From the NCBI GenBank assembly GCA_018402455.1, contig JAGYIG010000001.1:62001-126000 (forward strand): a stretch of DNA of 64,000 bases, given 5' to 3'. Shown here one piece after another: positions 25,450 to 34,449 of the stretch (the first letter of the stretch is position 1; each line of letters opens with the position of its first letter). The notes under the pieces are model-generated. The model ran no database searches and was not told where the DNA came from. It saw only the letters and a list, made by a program, of their open reading frames with translations. Made by a program: the position numbers and the translations under genes. Source of the DNA: Opitutaceae bacterium (GTDB lineage Bacteria > Verrucomicrobiota > Verrucomicrobiia > Opitutales > Opitutaceae).

Positions 25450-25873
25450 AGGTCGCGCTGAGACCGTTTTTGGCGAATAGAGCATCCTCGCTCTCGGTGT
25501 AATTGCGCCCGGTGATCCCCGTCCACGAGACGGCGAAAGTGGCCCGGTAGAGATTGGTGTCTTCCTCCACCACCGTCCGATGAATGCTCATGCCGTTGGC
25601 CACGGACGAGAACCGGGTCGGCACACTGAGGGTGCGGCTGGCGGGTAGCGTGGCAACGCGGTCCCACCCTTCGAGCCGGAGCTCGTTCACGTGGTGCGTG
25701 ATGAGGTTGCTGGCGGTGACCATCCGGTTCGAGCTGTCCAGCATCTGCGCTCCCGAGGTGACGGCGCTTAACATCCCAGCGATCACAAACAGCATCACGG
25801 TGGCGGACAAAGCCACCTCGACGAGGGTAAACCCGGCCTCTTTTTTGCGTGGGGGGTGATTCGAGTGATTCAT
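25439..25873 (-). CDS. Prepilin-type protein (PilV/GspI-like minor pilin)
   Basis: 144 residues from ATG 25873. Leader NHSNHPPRKKEAG then FTLVEVALSATVMLFVIAGM, with Glu at +5. A short C-terminal domain with LRLEGWDRVATLPASRTL. First gene of the operon prepilin-prepilin-PilX-pilM-pilN-pilO-pilP-like. An ATG ten codons earlier (25903) is an alternative. PilQ, PilB, PilC and PilD are not in the window. Confidence 0.85.
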   Translation of the reverse strand: MNHSNHPPRKKEAGFTLVEVALSATVMLFVIAGMLSAVTSGAQMLDSSNRMVTASNLITHHVNELRLEGWDRVATLPASRTLSVPTRFSSVANGMSIHRTVVEEDTNLYRATFAVSWTGITGRNYTESEDALFAKNGLSATYGY

Positions 25874-26404
25874 CGCTTTTCGGAGCTGTGTGGAGAATTT
25901 CAAATTTCGGGGCTTTCGACAAACTGTGAGAATACTTATCCCCCAAGATCTTTAAGTTCATAAAGCGGCCGGCTGATCCCGTCGCCGCCCGCTCAGCGCC
26001 TCCTTGGCATCGAAAATTGACCCAAACCCTCACGCGGCCCGCTGGCGTTGGCCCACATCAGATTCGAGACATGCAAAATAAATTTCGCATAACATTGATA
26101 AACAAACATTAAAAATTTCTAAAGCGGGAGCGTTTTGAGTCGATAACACTTTCGCAACCGGATGTCGAAAATGCGCTCACTCCTCTCCGTTGAACGCCCC
26201 ATCCCCGCGCACTATGGCGGGAGACAGGGGAAATTTTTTTTTGAAAACGAGGTGTATACCCCCCCTCACTGCGGTAACTACGTAGCCGAAATCGACGATT
26301 TTTACATTTATCGGCGCACCCCAAATCTACCTGGTTCGACCTGTTTTCGTCGCTTGATCGGTAAAGGTTTGGCGGTGGGGCCTGATGGGGGTTAGGCTGC
26401 CGTT
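25874..26404. other. Divergent intergenic region with an AT-rich core, probable promoters
   Basis: About 530 bp between the pilus operon and the flavin reductase gene. The segment 26070-26120 is clearly AT-richer than its surroundings (runs such as AAAATAAATTT and ATTAAAAATTT). It probably holds the promoter(s) for one or both units, but no -35/-10 pair with good spacing was convincing. Small open frames here look non-coding. Confidence 0.45.
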
Positions 26405-27007
26405 ATGCAGGTTGATTTTACGCAATTATCTCCCCGAGCCGCCTACCAGTGGATGATCTCCATGATTGTGCCGCGGCCGATCGCGTGGGTTTCGTCCACC
26501 AGTCCATCCGGCGTCGTTAATCTCGCGCCCTTCTCCTTCTTCAATGGTGTGACATCCCGCCCGCCGACGCTGATGTTTGTGCCGGTGACCAAGAACGACG
26601 GCACGCCGAAGGACACGCTGCGAAACATCGAGGCCACCGAGGAATTTGTGGTGAACCTCGTTGCCGCGAAGCAGGCCGAATCGATGAATGCGACCGCGGC
26701 CGCCCTCCCGCCGGACGAAAGTGAGATGGACCGGTTTGCCATCGCGGGCGTGCCCTCCGAGCAGGTGAAACCTCCCCGGGTGGCCGGTGCCCCGGTTGCC
26801 TTCGAGTGTCGGCTCGAAAAAATCATCCGGATCGGCGATGCCCCCGGCGTGGCCAACCTGGTGCTTGGTCGAATTCTTTGTGCCCATGTGCTCGACGAGG
26901 TGCTGACCGATGCGGGCGTGATTGATCCGGCCAAGCTGGACCTGATCGGCCGGATGGGCGGCGACGATTATTGCACCACCCGCGACCAGTTTACCCTCTC
27001 CCGGTAG
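26405..27007 (+). CDS. Flavin reductase-family (FMN-binding split barrel) protein
   Basis: 200 residues. MISMIVPRPIAWVSSTSPSG is the signature N-terminal strand of the DIM6/NTAB flavin reductase family, followed by NLAPFSFFNGVTSRPP and VTKNDGTPKDTLRNIEATEEFVVN. Such proteins bind FMN and either reduce flavin for a partner oxygenase or act on unknown substrates. Full length for the family. Stands alone; the next gene follows after 59 bp. Confidence 0.9.
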   Translation: MQVDFTQLSPRAAYQWMISMIVPRPIAWVSSTSPSGVVNLAPFSFFNGVTSRPPTLMFVPVTKNDGTPKDTLRNIEATEEFVVNLVAAKQAESMNATAAALPPDESEMDRFAIAGVPSEQVKPPRVAGAPVAFECRLEKIIRIGDAPGVANLVLGRILCAHVLDEVLTDAGVIDPAKLDLIGRMGGDDYCTTRDQFTLSR

Positions 27008-27066
27008 AGACCCCGAAGGAGAGGGGAGGCATTTGTTTCACAACGCCCTTTTCAACCGGTGGTTAA

Positions 27067-28263
27067 GTGCCACCTTTTAGGACTGTGCCAACCCCTCCGC
27101 GCTTCCCGAACGATTTCGAATCCACCTCCGTCCGTGGAGGGCCTCGCGGCGTGACGCTGGCCCAAAGCCACGCGGGCCAGTGGTGGTGGTGGTCTCCCCG
27201 GACCGCATCCGCCCACGTGGTTGCGGGAGTTCAGGGCGTCGACGCGACCGTCGGCGCGGAGCCCGCGGACCGGCAGGTGCAACGGTGGGGCTTCAACCTC
27301 CTGATGCCACCCACCGCTCCCGCCTTTCTCCGCAAAGGTGGGGACCATTGCCTTGATCTGGCGCTAAGTCTTAACGGGCCCAACCTGGTGAGGGAGGAGG
27401 GCGTTGCGCTACCCGATGTGTTTGATTCGAGTTGGGCCGAAGCGGTGGAGCAGCGCATCAATGGGATCGAACCGGTGGCGGGATTGGTGGGCTGGTCGGG
27501 CGATGGGGCGTGGCGCTGGGGAGGCTGGGCCGCGCCCGGCGAAGCCTTGCCCCGGCCGGGTCTGCTGCAGGTCTGCCTCAGTTTGGACCCGGCTTTTCGA
27601 GCTTACCACTCGGCGTGGGACTTTGTCCTGGCCCGCCATGGGGGAAAGCTGGCCGAAGTCGCCGCAACTTGGGGCGTCGAACTGGCGGGGCGGGGCGCTG
27701 CCCGGCAAATGACCCGGGAAGAGCGGATCATCGACAGCCCCGGATACCGCCGCGACCTCGACGATTTCATCAAGGAATACGCCCTGCGTTACCTGTCCGT
27801 GATCCGCCGCGCGGCTCGCCAGATTAATCCGGATTGCCTCGTGCTCAGTCCGTTGTTGACCGGAGCGACGCCGCCGCTGGTGCGGGAGATGGCGGCCAGT
27901 CAGTGCGATTTGCTGCAAGTGGACGGCCTGGGCTTGGTCACCGCCGATGCCCCGCAACTGTGGCTCGTGCCGGAATGGGTGGGCTCGAACGGGGGCGTCG
28001 ATCTGGCTTCCGGGGAGGGGGAGTATGAACGTCGCATCCGCGAGGGCCGGGCCTCGATCGGGGCCGGGCTGCGCGATCCGCGGGTCATCGGCTACGTCTG
28101 GACTCGATTCCGACGGGGCGACCTCGTGGTGGACTCCCCCTTCGATGTCGGTTTGGTCGATGAAAACGGCCGACGCAACGATGCCCTGGTCGAGCCGCTG
28201 CGGTCGCTCAATGCCGTCGCCGATCAATTGCGCGCCGCCGCGGCCCCCGCGCCCGAGGCTTAG
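27067..28263 (+). CDS. Agarase-like (GH50-type) TIM-barrel hydrolase, tentative
   Basis: 398 residues from a GTG with GGTGG upstream. RWGFNLLMPP, then AYHSAWDFVLARHGGKLAEV and TWGVEL, then a long helix DDFIKEYALRYLSVIRRAAR and INPDCLVLSPLL follow the layout of agarase/GH50 C-terminal barrels (helix-YA-x-x-Y-x-x-x-x-R, then DPxxLxLG). The candidate nucleophile is Glu in LWLVPEWVG. No signal peptide is seen, unlike secreted agarases. Could be a glycosidase of another clan-A family. Similarity by eye only. Confidence 0.55.
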   Translation: MPPFRTVPTPPRFPNDFESTSVRGGPRGVTLAQSHAGQWWWWSPRTASAHVVAGVQGVDATVGAEPADRQVQRWGFNLLMPPTAPAFLRKGGDHCLDLALSLNGPNLVREEGVALPDVFDSSWAEAVEQRINGIEPVAGLVGWSGDGAWRWGGWAAPGEALPRPGLLQVCLSLDPAFRAYHSAWDFVLARHGGKLAEVAATWGVELAGRGAARQMTREERIIDSPGYRRDLDDFIKEYALRYLSVIRRAARQINPDCLVLSPLLTGATPPLVREMAASQCDLLQVDGLGLVTADAPQLWLVPEWVGSNGGVDLASGEGEYERRIREGRASIGAGLRDPRVIGYVWTRFRRGDLVVDSPFDVGLVDENGRRNDALVEPLRSLNAVADQLRAAAAPAPEA

Positions 28264-28323
28264 CCCTTGCTCCCGCTCCGCGGGCCGTCGCATCTTCGAG
28301 CGCCCCTCCCACTGCTTCTCGCC

Positions 28324-28875
28324 ATGGAAACCGACGCCCTCTCCTCCTACCTCAAAAAACGTATCCGCACGGTAAAGCACTGGCCGATCGACGGGGTGAA
28401 TTTCCGCGATGTCACCACGCTGTTTAACGACCCCGAAGCCTTTCGGGTCATGATTGAAGCCTTTGCCATGGATTGCACCCAGCTCGAGGTGGACGTCATT
28501 GCGGCGATCGATGCCCGGGGGTTCATCATTGGCGGAGCCCTGTCCTACCAACTGCACAAGCCCTTCGCCCTCGTGCGCAAAAAAGGCAAGCTGCCCTATC
28601 AAACCGTCGAGGAGAGCTACACTTTGGAGTATGGCTCGGCGACGATTGAGATCAACGCCGACGCCTGCGAAAAAGGCCAGCGCGTGCTGCTGGTGGACGA
28701 CCTGATCGCGACCGGAGGCACCTTGATCGCGGCGGCCAAGCTCTTTCGCAAAATCGGGGCCGAAGTGGTCGGAGTCGCGGCCATCATCGATCTGCCGGAA
28801 TTGGGCGGGTCGGAAAAACTCCGCGGTGCGGGGCTGCCCGTGCACACGTTGTGCGCCTTCAACGAGGAGGAATAG
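28324..28875 (+). CDS. apt: Adenine phosphoribosyltransferase
   Basis: 183 residues from ATG 28324. VNFRDVTTLFNDP near the N-terminus, AAIDARGFIIGGALSYQL and RKKGKLPYQTVEESYTLEYG are Apt signatures, and VLLVDDLIATGGTLIAA is the PRPP-binding loop. It salvages adenine with PRPP to AMP in the cytoplasm. Usual family length. The downstream dehydrogenase starts 8 bp after the stop, so the two are probably co-transcribed. Confidence 0.96.
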   Translation: METDALSSYLKKRIRTVKHWPIDGVNFRDVTTLFNDPEAFRVMIEAFAMDCTQLEVDVIAAIDARGFIIGGALSYQLHKPFALVRKKGKLPYQTVEESYTLEYGSATIEINADACEKGQRVLLVDDLIATGGTLIAAAKLFRKIGAEVVGVAAIIDLPELGGSEKLRGAGLPVHTLCAFNEEE

Positions 28876-28883
28876 GTCCGACC

Positions 28884-29873
28884 ATGGCGAAACCGCGGCT
28901 AAAAATCTGGTGCAACGCGGAGCTGGATGCACCCGCCCTGGCGCGGCTGCGCGAGGCCACCGTCTCCCATCGGCTGGTGGTGGCCCCCCAACGGTCCGCG
29001 AATGCATGGGAGGAGGGTGCGCCCTCCGCGGAGCTGGCGAGGGCGGACGTCGCGTTCGGGCAACCCCATCGCCTGACGTGTCAGGCGTCGACGCACCTGC
29101 GTTGGTTGGCGCTCAACTCCGGCGGCTACACGAACTATGACGAGCCGGAGTTCAGGGAAGGGCTGCGGGCCCGGGGGACCGTGTTCACCAGCATGTCCTC
29201 GGTCTTCGCCGATCCGTGTGCCCAGCATGTGTTGGGCATGATGCTGGCCTTGAACCGGCGGCTGCCGGACTCCTGGGCCGAACAACAAAAACCCTTGCCT
29301 GGCTGGCCTTACCTCGAGCGACGCGGACAGTCCCAGCTCCTCACCGGGCAGACGGTCCTGATGCTCAGTTTCGGCACCATCGCCCGCCGCTTGGTGGAAC
29401 TGCTGCGCCCGTTCGACATGAAAATCTATGCACTCCGCCGACGGGCCTACAGTGAAACGGGGGTTCATGTGATCGCCGAGGAAAGACTCAGCGCCGTCCT
29501 GCCCGAGGTGGATCACCTCGTGAATATCCTGCCCCAAAATCCTTCGACCGACTCTTACGTGAACGCGCGGCGGCTGGCGTTGCTCAAACGCGGAGCCCAC
29601 TTCTACAACATCGGCCGGGGCACGACCGTTGATCAAAACGCCCTGATGGAGGCCTTGGGAACCGGGCGGGTGGGCGCGGCGTATCTGGACGTCACCGATC
29701 CGGAGCCGCTGCCCCCCGAGCATCCGCTATGGCGCACGCCGCATTGCCACATCACCCCCCACAGCGCCGGCGGTCGCCCGCGGCAACCCGCGGCCGTGGT
29801 GGACCATTTTCTGGCCAACCTCACCCGATTTGAGACCGGGGACCTGGCGGGTATGCTCGACCGGGTGGACTGA
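28884..29873 (+). CDS. D-isomer-specific 2-hydroxyacid dehydrogenase family protein
   Basis: 329 residues from ATG 28884. The central NAD-binding domain has LMLSFGTIARRLVELLRPFD, where the usual GxGxxG is altered to SFGTIA, and NIGRGTTVDQNALMEAL with DVTDPEPLPPEHPLW near the C-terminus. The catalytic His is in HITPHSAGG. The altered glycine loop suggests unusual cofactor binding or changed activity. Substrate unknown. Operon with apt. Confidence 0.85.
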   Translation: MAKPRLKIWCNAELDAPALARLREATVSHRLVVAPQRSANAWEEGAPSAELARADVAFGQPHRLTCQASTHLRWLALNSGGYTNYDEPEFREGLRARGTVFTSMSSVFADPCAQHVLGMMLALNRRLPDSWAEQQKPLPGWPYLERRGQSQLLTGQTVLMLSFGTIARRLVELLRPFDMKIYALRRRAYSETGVHVIAEERLSAVLPEVDHLVNILPQNPSTDSYVNARRLALLKRGAHFYNIGRGTTVDQNALMEALGTGRVGAAYLDVTDPEPLPPEHPLWRTPHCHITPHSAGGRPRQPAAVVDHFLANLTRFETGDLAGMLDRVD

Positions 29874-29916
29874 GGGCGGCGGCGGAGGGCCGCCTCCGGG
29901 GACCGTGGGACCGGCC

Positions 29917-30999
29917 TTAGGTATCGTCGGGGTGGATACGTCGACCGCCGCGCGGGGGTTCGTTGACCCGTCGCCGCCAGCCGGGTTGGTTGGCGACGGT
30001 CCGGTTGGATTTGCGGGCGGCCGGGGGGAGCGCGTAGGCCCCGCGGAGCTTTTGGTAGTGAGCGTAGCGCACGGCGTCCAACGTTCCGTCGTCGAGTGCC
30101 CGTCGCACCGCGCAACCCGGTTCATTGGTATGCCGGCAGTTGGCGAAACGGCAGCGGAGGGTCAGCGCGACGATGTCGGCGAACGTTTCACTCACCCCGT
30201 CTTCAACCGCCCAGAGTTGGAGCTCCCGCAAGCCGGGCGTATCGATCAACATCGCCCCGCCGATGGTGGGCACCAACTCGCGCCGGGTGGTCGTGTGGCG
30301 ACCCTTGCTGTCCTTGACCCGGACCTCGCCGATGGGCAGATCGGCCTCCGCGGTCAAGGCGTTGATGAGCGAGGACTTGCCGACGCCGGATGATCCGACC
30401 AAAGCCAGCGTGGTGCCCGGCCGGGCCAGCGCCCGCAGGGGCGCCAGCCCCTGCTGGTTCACCGTGCTGGTGAGCAGCACGGTGACGCCCGGCACCAGTT
30501 GCTCGAGCGCTGTTTTGATGCCGATCGCGTCGGCGACGACATCGGCCTTGTTGAGCACGATGATCGGCTGGGCTTTGCTCTCCCGGGCCGCTACCAAAAA
30601 GCGTTGGATGCGAGCCGGGTTGTAGTTGCGATCCAGACCGCTCACCAAGAGCACGTAATCGACGTTGGCCGCCACCACCTGTTCGATCTGCTCCTCGCCG
30701 GCGGCCCGCCGGGAGAACTTGGTGCGGCGTGGGAGCACCGCGTGAATATCGACTCTTTGGCCATCCTCCCGGTGCTGGATCGCCACCCAGTCGCCCACCG
30801 CCGGAAAGGAGCTCGTCTGGGCGTGACGGTGGAAAAAACCGCCGCGACACTCCCCCAACCACTCACGATCCTCATCCTGCACTGCGTAGAACTTTCGGCG
30901 CAGTTCACAGACCACCCGGGCGGGGACAAAACCCTGCGCCGCATAGGGGGCGAAGGCGGCGGCCCAGTCGGGGTTCCATCCAAAGGTTTCGAGCACCAT
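29917..30999 (-). CDS. rsgA: Small ribosomal subunit biogenesis GTPase RsgA
   Basis: 360 residues. An N-terminal OB-fold (FFHRHAQTSSFPAVGDWVAI) is followed by a circularly permuted GTPase: NKAD (G4) first, then GSSGVGKSSLINAL (G1) and DTPGLREL (G3). The C-terminal zinc finger is CRFANCRHTNEPGC. RsgA checks 30S subunit maturation. Basic C-terminal tail. Convergent with the dehydrogenase; a GC-rich 6-bp hairpin at 29883-29898 lies between, without a T tract. Confidence 0.96.
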   Translation of the reverse strand: MVLETFGWNPDWAAAFAPYAAQGFVPARVVCELRRKFYAVQDEDREWLGECRGGFFHRHAQTSSFPAVGDWVAIQHREDGQRVDIHAVLPRRTKFSRRAAGEEQIEQVVAANVDYVLLVSGLDRNYNPARIQRFLVAARESKAQPIIVLNKADVVADAIGIKTALEQLVPGVTVLLTSTVNQQGLAPLRALARPGTTLALVGSSGVGKSSLINALTAEADLPIGEVRVKDSKGRHTTTRRELVPTIGGAMLIDTPGLRELQLWAVEDGVSETFADIVALTLRCRFANCRHTNEPGCAVRRALDDGTLDAVRYAHYQKLRGAYALPPAARKSNRTVANQPGWRRRVNEPPRGGRRIHPDDT

Positions 31000-31091
31000 G
31001 ATTGGCCTGAAAATCGAGGGTCAATCCCTGCGTGGCAACGGACAAACCATGCGCGGACGATTTCCGTCACAAGGTCCATACTGCCGCCACT

Positions 31092-31955
31092 ATGACAACC
31101 CAGCTCCTTACCGTTTCGCCGGCGGTGGTGCGAGCTAATCCCCGTAAAACCCCCGCCGACACCCGTCTGCCCTCGCGCAGGCCTCCACCCGAATTCCGGC
31201 CGCAGCCGGATCGTCCGACCCCTCCACCGGAGCGGCCCCCGATCAAAGGGGACTGGCGGTATGAACCGAGCCAGCAACCCACCCGATATGTGTTCGTGAT
31301 CGGCCTCGCCATCTCGGCCGCGCTTCACGCCATGGCCTTGCTCGCGTTCAATGATCCCGCCGTCGTCGTCGAGAACACCGATGCGGTGCCCGAGCTGGAA
31401 ATCACCTTCATGGAGATGCCTCCGATTGAAGAGCTGCCCGATCCGGACGAGGTGTTCGAGGACAACGGTCCGCAGGAGGAGATTGATCCCGGGGCCTACG
31501 TGCCGATGCAGGCCGATGTGCCCTCGTTTAATTCCGAGGCCGTATTCCAACAGAAGCTCGACCTGGCTTCGTTGCTGCCAAAACCCGATTTTGATTCGGC
31601 CAAGGTGGTTTCGATTCCGCCCCGGATCTCCCGGTCGGGCGTGAGCCCGGCCAAGATGAACGACCTCTTTAATCTGGCGGATTTGGACAGTCAGCCGGTT
31701 CCCCTGCTGCAACGTCCCCCCGCTTTTCCCTACGAGCTGAGACAGTTGGTTAACTACGCCGAGGTCGTGGTTGACTTCATCGTCGACAAAAATGGCCGCG
31801 TGCCCTGGGCCGCCGTCAAAAGCTCCACCCACTCAGGATTCGAGGATGCGGCGGTCCTCGGGGTTTCCCGTTGGCAATTCAAACCAGGCACCAAGGCCGG
31901 CCGCACGGTTAACACCCGCATGCGTGTCCCGCTACGTTTCCGGGTCACAGATTGA
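31092..31955 (+). CDS. TonB-family energy transducer
   Basis: 287 residues from ATG 31092. A Pro/Arg-rich cytoplasmic segment (residues 15-50), one membrane helix (VFVIGLAISAALHAMALLAF), an acidic Pro-containing spacer (ELPDPDEVFEDNGPQEEIDP) and a C-terminal TonB fold with VVVDFIVDKNGRVPWAAVK and WQFKPGTKAGRTVNTRMRVP. The long cytoplasmic N-terminus before the helix is unusual for TonB. It should power outer-membrane receptors; a TonB-dependent receptor lies at 32395-34449. No ExbB/ExbD in the window. Followed by a terminator. Confidence 0.88.
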   Translation: MTTQLLTVSPAVVRANPRKTPADTRLPSRRPPPEFRPQPDRPTPPPERPPIKGDWRYEPSQQPTRYVFVIGLAISAALHAMALLAFNDPAVVVENTDAVPELEITFMEMPPIEELPDPDEVFEDNGPQEEIDPGAYVPMQADVPSFNSEAVFQQKLDLASLLPKPDFDSAKVVSIPPRISRSGVSPAKMNDLFNLADLDSQPVPLLQRPPAFPYELRQLVNYAEVVVDFIVDKNGRVPWAAVKSSTHSGFEDAAVLGVSRWQFKPGTKAGRTVNTRMRVPLRFRVTD

Positions 31956-32004
31956 TCGGCTGATCCGATCCTTCGAATAAAGCCAACGGTAGATCCAAGA
32001 TCCG

Positions 32005-32042
32005 GGCGTCGAACCTCCCAAGGGTTCGACGCCTTTCTTTTT
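32005..32042. terminator. Intrinsic terminator between convergent TonB and YhbY genes
   Basis: Perfect 11-bp stem (32005-32015 with 32023-32033), 7-nt loop, followed on the plus strand by TTTCTTTTT to 32042. The T tract overlaps the stop codon of the convergent YhbY gene. It ends the tonB-family transcript. Confidence 0.92.
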
Positions 32043-32340
32043 AGTCGGCGTGGTCCTCGGCCGCCGCGGGCGCCCGAAAGAGCACCGCCGTGCGCCCAAC
32101 CGTGCTGATCAAAGCCGACCCCGTGGCCTCCGCCAGCGCCACGAAAAGGAGTTTCCGCACGTTGCGATCGGTCTCGGAGGCCCGCACTTTCACCAACTGA
32201 TCCCGCGCCAACCGGCCGTTCAATTCCTTCACCACCGTGGCGGTCAAGCCGTGGTGGCCCACGTGCAGGCCATCAACCAGCCGTTGGCCTTCGGCCCGGA
32301 GGGCCCGGAGCTCAGCCCCGGTGAGTTCAGGAGGATTCAT
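32041..32340 (-). CDS. YhbY/CRM-domain RNA-binding protein
   Basis: 99 residues from ATG 32340. A single CRS1/YhbY fold: LTGAELRALRAEGQRLVDGL, then HVGHHGLTATVVKELNGRLA, the KVR strand, and a C-terminal GRTAVLFR. In E. coli YhbY binds 50S precursors; a ribosome-assembly role is likely. The stop codon lies within the T tract of the tonB terminator. Confidence 0.9.
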   Translation of the reverse strand: MNPPELTGAELRALRAEGQRLVDGLHVGHHGLTATVVKELNGRLARDQLVKVRASETDRNVRKLLFVALAEATGSALISTVGRTAVLFRAPAAAEDHAD

Positions 32341-32394
32341 CCTGCCACCCGAACCGAGCCCGCCCCGCACGTCAATCACCCGACGTCCCGCATC

Positions 32395-34449
32395 CTACCA
32401 ATACCACCGCATCCCGATCCGGGCGAACCGCGGCGTCGCCAGATCGATCAGCCCGTCGGGGGAGCGTCCGGACTGCACGTCCTCATCGGTGACATTTTCC
32501 ACCGCCAGAAAAACTTCCGCGTCGTTGGCCAGGGTTCGACTCACGTGGAGGTCGAAGGTCAGGGCCTCGGCGAGCACGAGCAGGTTGGCGTCGTCTTCAA
32601 ACGCCTCGCTGACGTAGCGACTGCCCACGCCGATGGACCACCGGGGCGCCGGTCGCCAGTCAAAGCCCGCAACCACCGTGTGGCGCGACGCCTGCGGCAG
32701 CACCCGATCCGTGGCCGTGTCCCGCGCGTCGCTATATAAGTAGTCGATTCGCCCGCGGAGAGATTCGGTGACCTGCCAATGGGCCTCGAACTCGATTCCC
32801 GAGATGGTGATGCGGTTCAGGTTCTGTCGTTGGCGGCCCACCCCGCCCGCGGGAACAAACCCCACGCCGGGAACAAATCCCGGTCCGACGCCGAGGGTCA
32901 CGTTGGCCACCGCATCCTCAACTTCGGTCATGAATCCGGTCAGGCGGAAGGACGCCTGCGGAGTGCGCCAGGTGGACCCCACTTCTACGCCCTGCAGATG
33001 CTCGGTCTCCAGATCGGGATTGGCCTCGGTGATGACGCTGCCGACCCGGAAGGGCCGGTAAAATTCATTCAGGGTGGGGAGCCGAAACGCCTGATAGGCC
33101 GCCGCCTGCCAGGCCCAGTTGTCCGCCGCCTGCCAGACAATTCCCAAGCGGGGATTAAACTCGGTGGCGGAACGGTCGGCATAGGTCTCGTCCCGCATCC
33201 GGCTGCCATCGGTGCGATCGGTCTCCACCCGGCGACCATCGGTTAGTTGCCAATGGTCGACCCGCACCCCCAGGTCCAGATGCCACGTGGGGGCCAGTGA
33301 CCGATGGTGGTTGGCAAAAACGCCCGCGGTGCGCTGCTCCCCGCCGGCGATGCGGTTGCGTAAAAAGGCGTCGCCGCTGCGAAAGTAGTTCTCGCGGGTC
33401 TCGCCTCGGACCCACCGCGCGTCGGCGCCCACCGTCGTTTGGTGGTCCGCGCCCGGCCAGGTGACTTGCCCGCCCGCGCCGACGGCATCGGCGGGCACGG
33501 CGTATTGATCGAGCACGGGTGACTCGGTTTCTCGCGAAGCATCCACCGCCGTGAACAGACTGCGAAACTCTTGCGTTTGGAGGTAGGCGTGGGTGGCCCA
33601 TTTCGCCGCCCGCCCCCCCAGGTCCCGGGTGCCGTCCGCCCGGGCGGCGAGCATGAGCTCCTGACTGCGGTTGCGTTGCTGGGGCGTGCCATTGCCCCGG
33701 TCCTCGGTGAAACCCCGCAGGGTCAACCCACCAGTGGTGCCGGCGGCGGTGCGCCCGGTCCAGCCCAGCTCCAGGTAGCCTTGCTGCAAATCGGTGCTGC
33801 GATCAAGCGGCCCGGCGCTGGCGGGCGCCTTGCGGCGAAACCCGTCGCTGTGCAACCCGCGGGCTTGAACGGACCACGCCTGATTCCCCGTCCCGTAATG
33901 ACTGGAAAATTCCGCCAGCACGGTGCCAAAGTCACCGATTTCCCATTGCGCCGCCGAACGATCCTCAAAGGGCTCGCGCTGGGAGCGAACCTGGATGGTG
34001 CCACCCATCGCCGCACTGCCCCAGCTGCCCGATCCGCCACCGCGCACAATCTCGACGGCCGCCAGATCAAGCTGGGAAGTCTTGGACCAGGCCACCCATC
34101 CGCCAAACGGATCATTCAGCGGAATACCGTCCACCAGCACGAGGGTGCGCCCTGCGCCGCTGGGGCCGATGTTGCGCAGGGAGACCCCCTGCGCCGTCGG
34201 GTTGGCGGACAGACTGCCGGTGCGGCGAAACAGCTGAAACGCGGCCGACGCCTTCAGCTTGTCATCCAGCGCCAGGGCGGGAGAGGCGCGGAGGGTTTCC
34301 GCGGAAAACAGGTCCACCACCAGGGGCACCTCCGCCGCCGGCAACGCCTCCCGGGACACACTCACCACCAGCGGAGCGAGCATTTGAGCCGTTCCGACGG
34401 TGGCGCTCAGGACGGCGCCGAGGAGGAGAGGGGGGAGCGTGATCTTCAA
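32395..34449 (-). CDS. TonB-dependent outer-membrane receptor
   Basis: 684 residues. Signal peptide (MKITLPPLLLGAVLSATVGT), a plug domain with LAPLVVSVSREALPA as the TonB-box region, VSLRNIGPSGAGRTLVLVDG and IPLNDPFGGW, then EIVRGGGSGSWGSAAMGG. A 22-strand barrel of alternating aromatic strands ends in MRWYW, the usual outer-membrane C-terminal signal. Size and plug are like vitamin B12/siderophore receptors; the ligand cannot be named. Its ATG overlaps the DUF2071 stop by four bases. Confidence 0.92.
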   Translation of the reverse strand: MKITLPPLLLGAVLSATVGTAQMLAPLVVSVSREALPAAEVPLVVDLFSAETLRASPALALDDKLKASAAFQLFRRTGSLSANPTAQGVSLRNIGPSGAGRTLVLVDGIPLNDPFGGWVAWSKTSQLDLAAVEIVRGGGSGSWGSAAMGGTIQVRSQREPFEDRSAAQWEIGDFGTVLAEFSSHYGTGNQAWSVQARGLHSDGFRRKAPASAGPLDRSTDLQQGYLELGWTGRTAAGTTGGLTLRGFTEDRGNGTPQQRNRSQELMLAARADGTRDLGGRAAKWATHAYLQTQEFRSLFTAVDASRETESPVLDQYAVPADAVGAGGQVTWPGADHQTTVGADARWVRGETRENYFRSGDAFLRNRIAGGEQRTAGVFANHHRSLAPTWHLDLGVRVDHWQLTDGRRVETDRTDGSRMRDETYADRSATEFNPRLGIVWQAADNWAWQAAAYQAFRLPTLNEFYRPFRVGSVITEANPDLETEHLQGVEVGSTWRTPQASFRLTGFMTEVEDAVANVTLGVGPGFVPGVGFVPAGGVGRQRQNLNRITISGIEFEAHWQVTESLRGRIDYLYSDARDTATDRVLPQASRHTVVAGFDWRPAPRWSIGVGSRYVSEAFEDDANLLVLAEALTFDLHVSRTLANDAEVFLAVENVTDEDVQSGRSPDGLIDLATPRFARIGMRWYW

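Noticed and set aside
26109-26395. Small open frames on both strands in the AT-rich region
   Set aside because: No ribosome site, signal or family; they sit in a probable promoter region.
27409-29007. A 532-codon minus-strand open frame across the agarase-like, apt and dehydrogenase genes
   Set aside because: It crosses three recognised plus-strand genes and has no family resemblance; a shadow frame.
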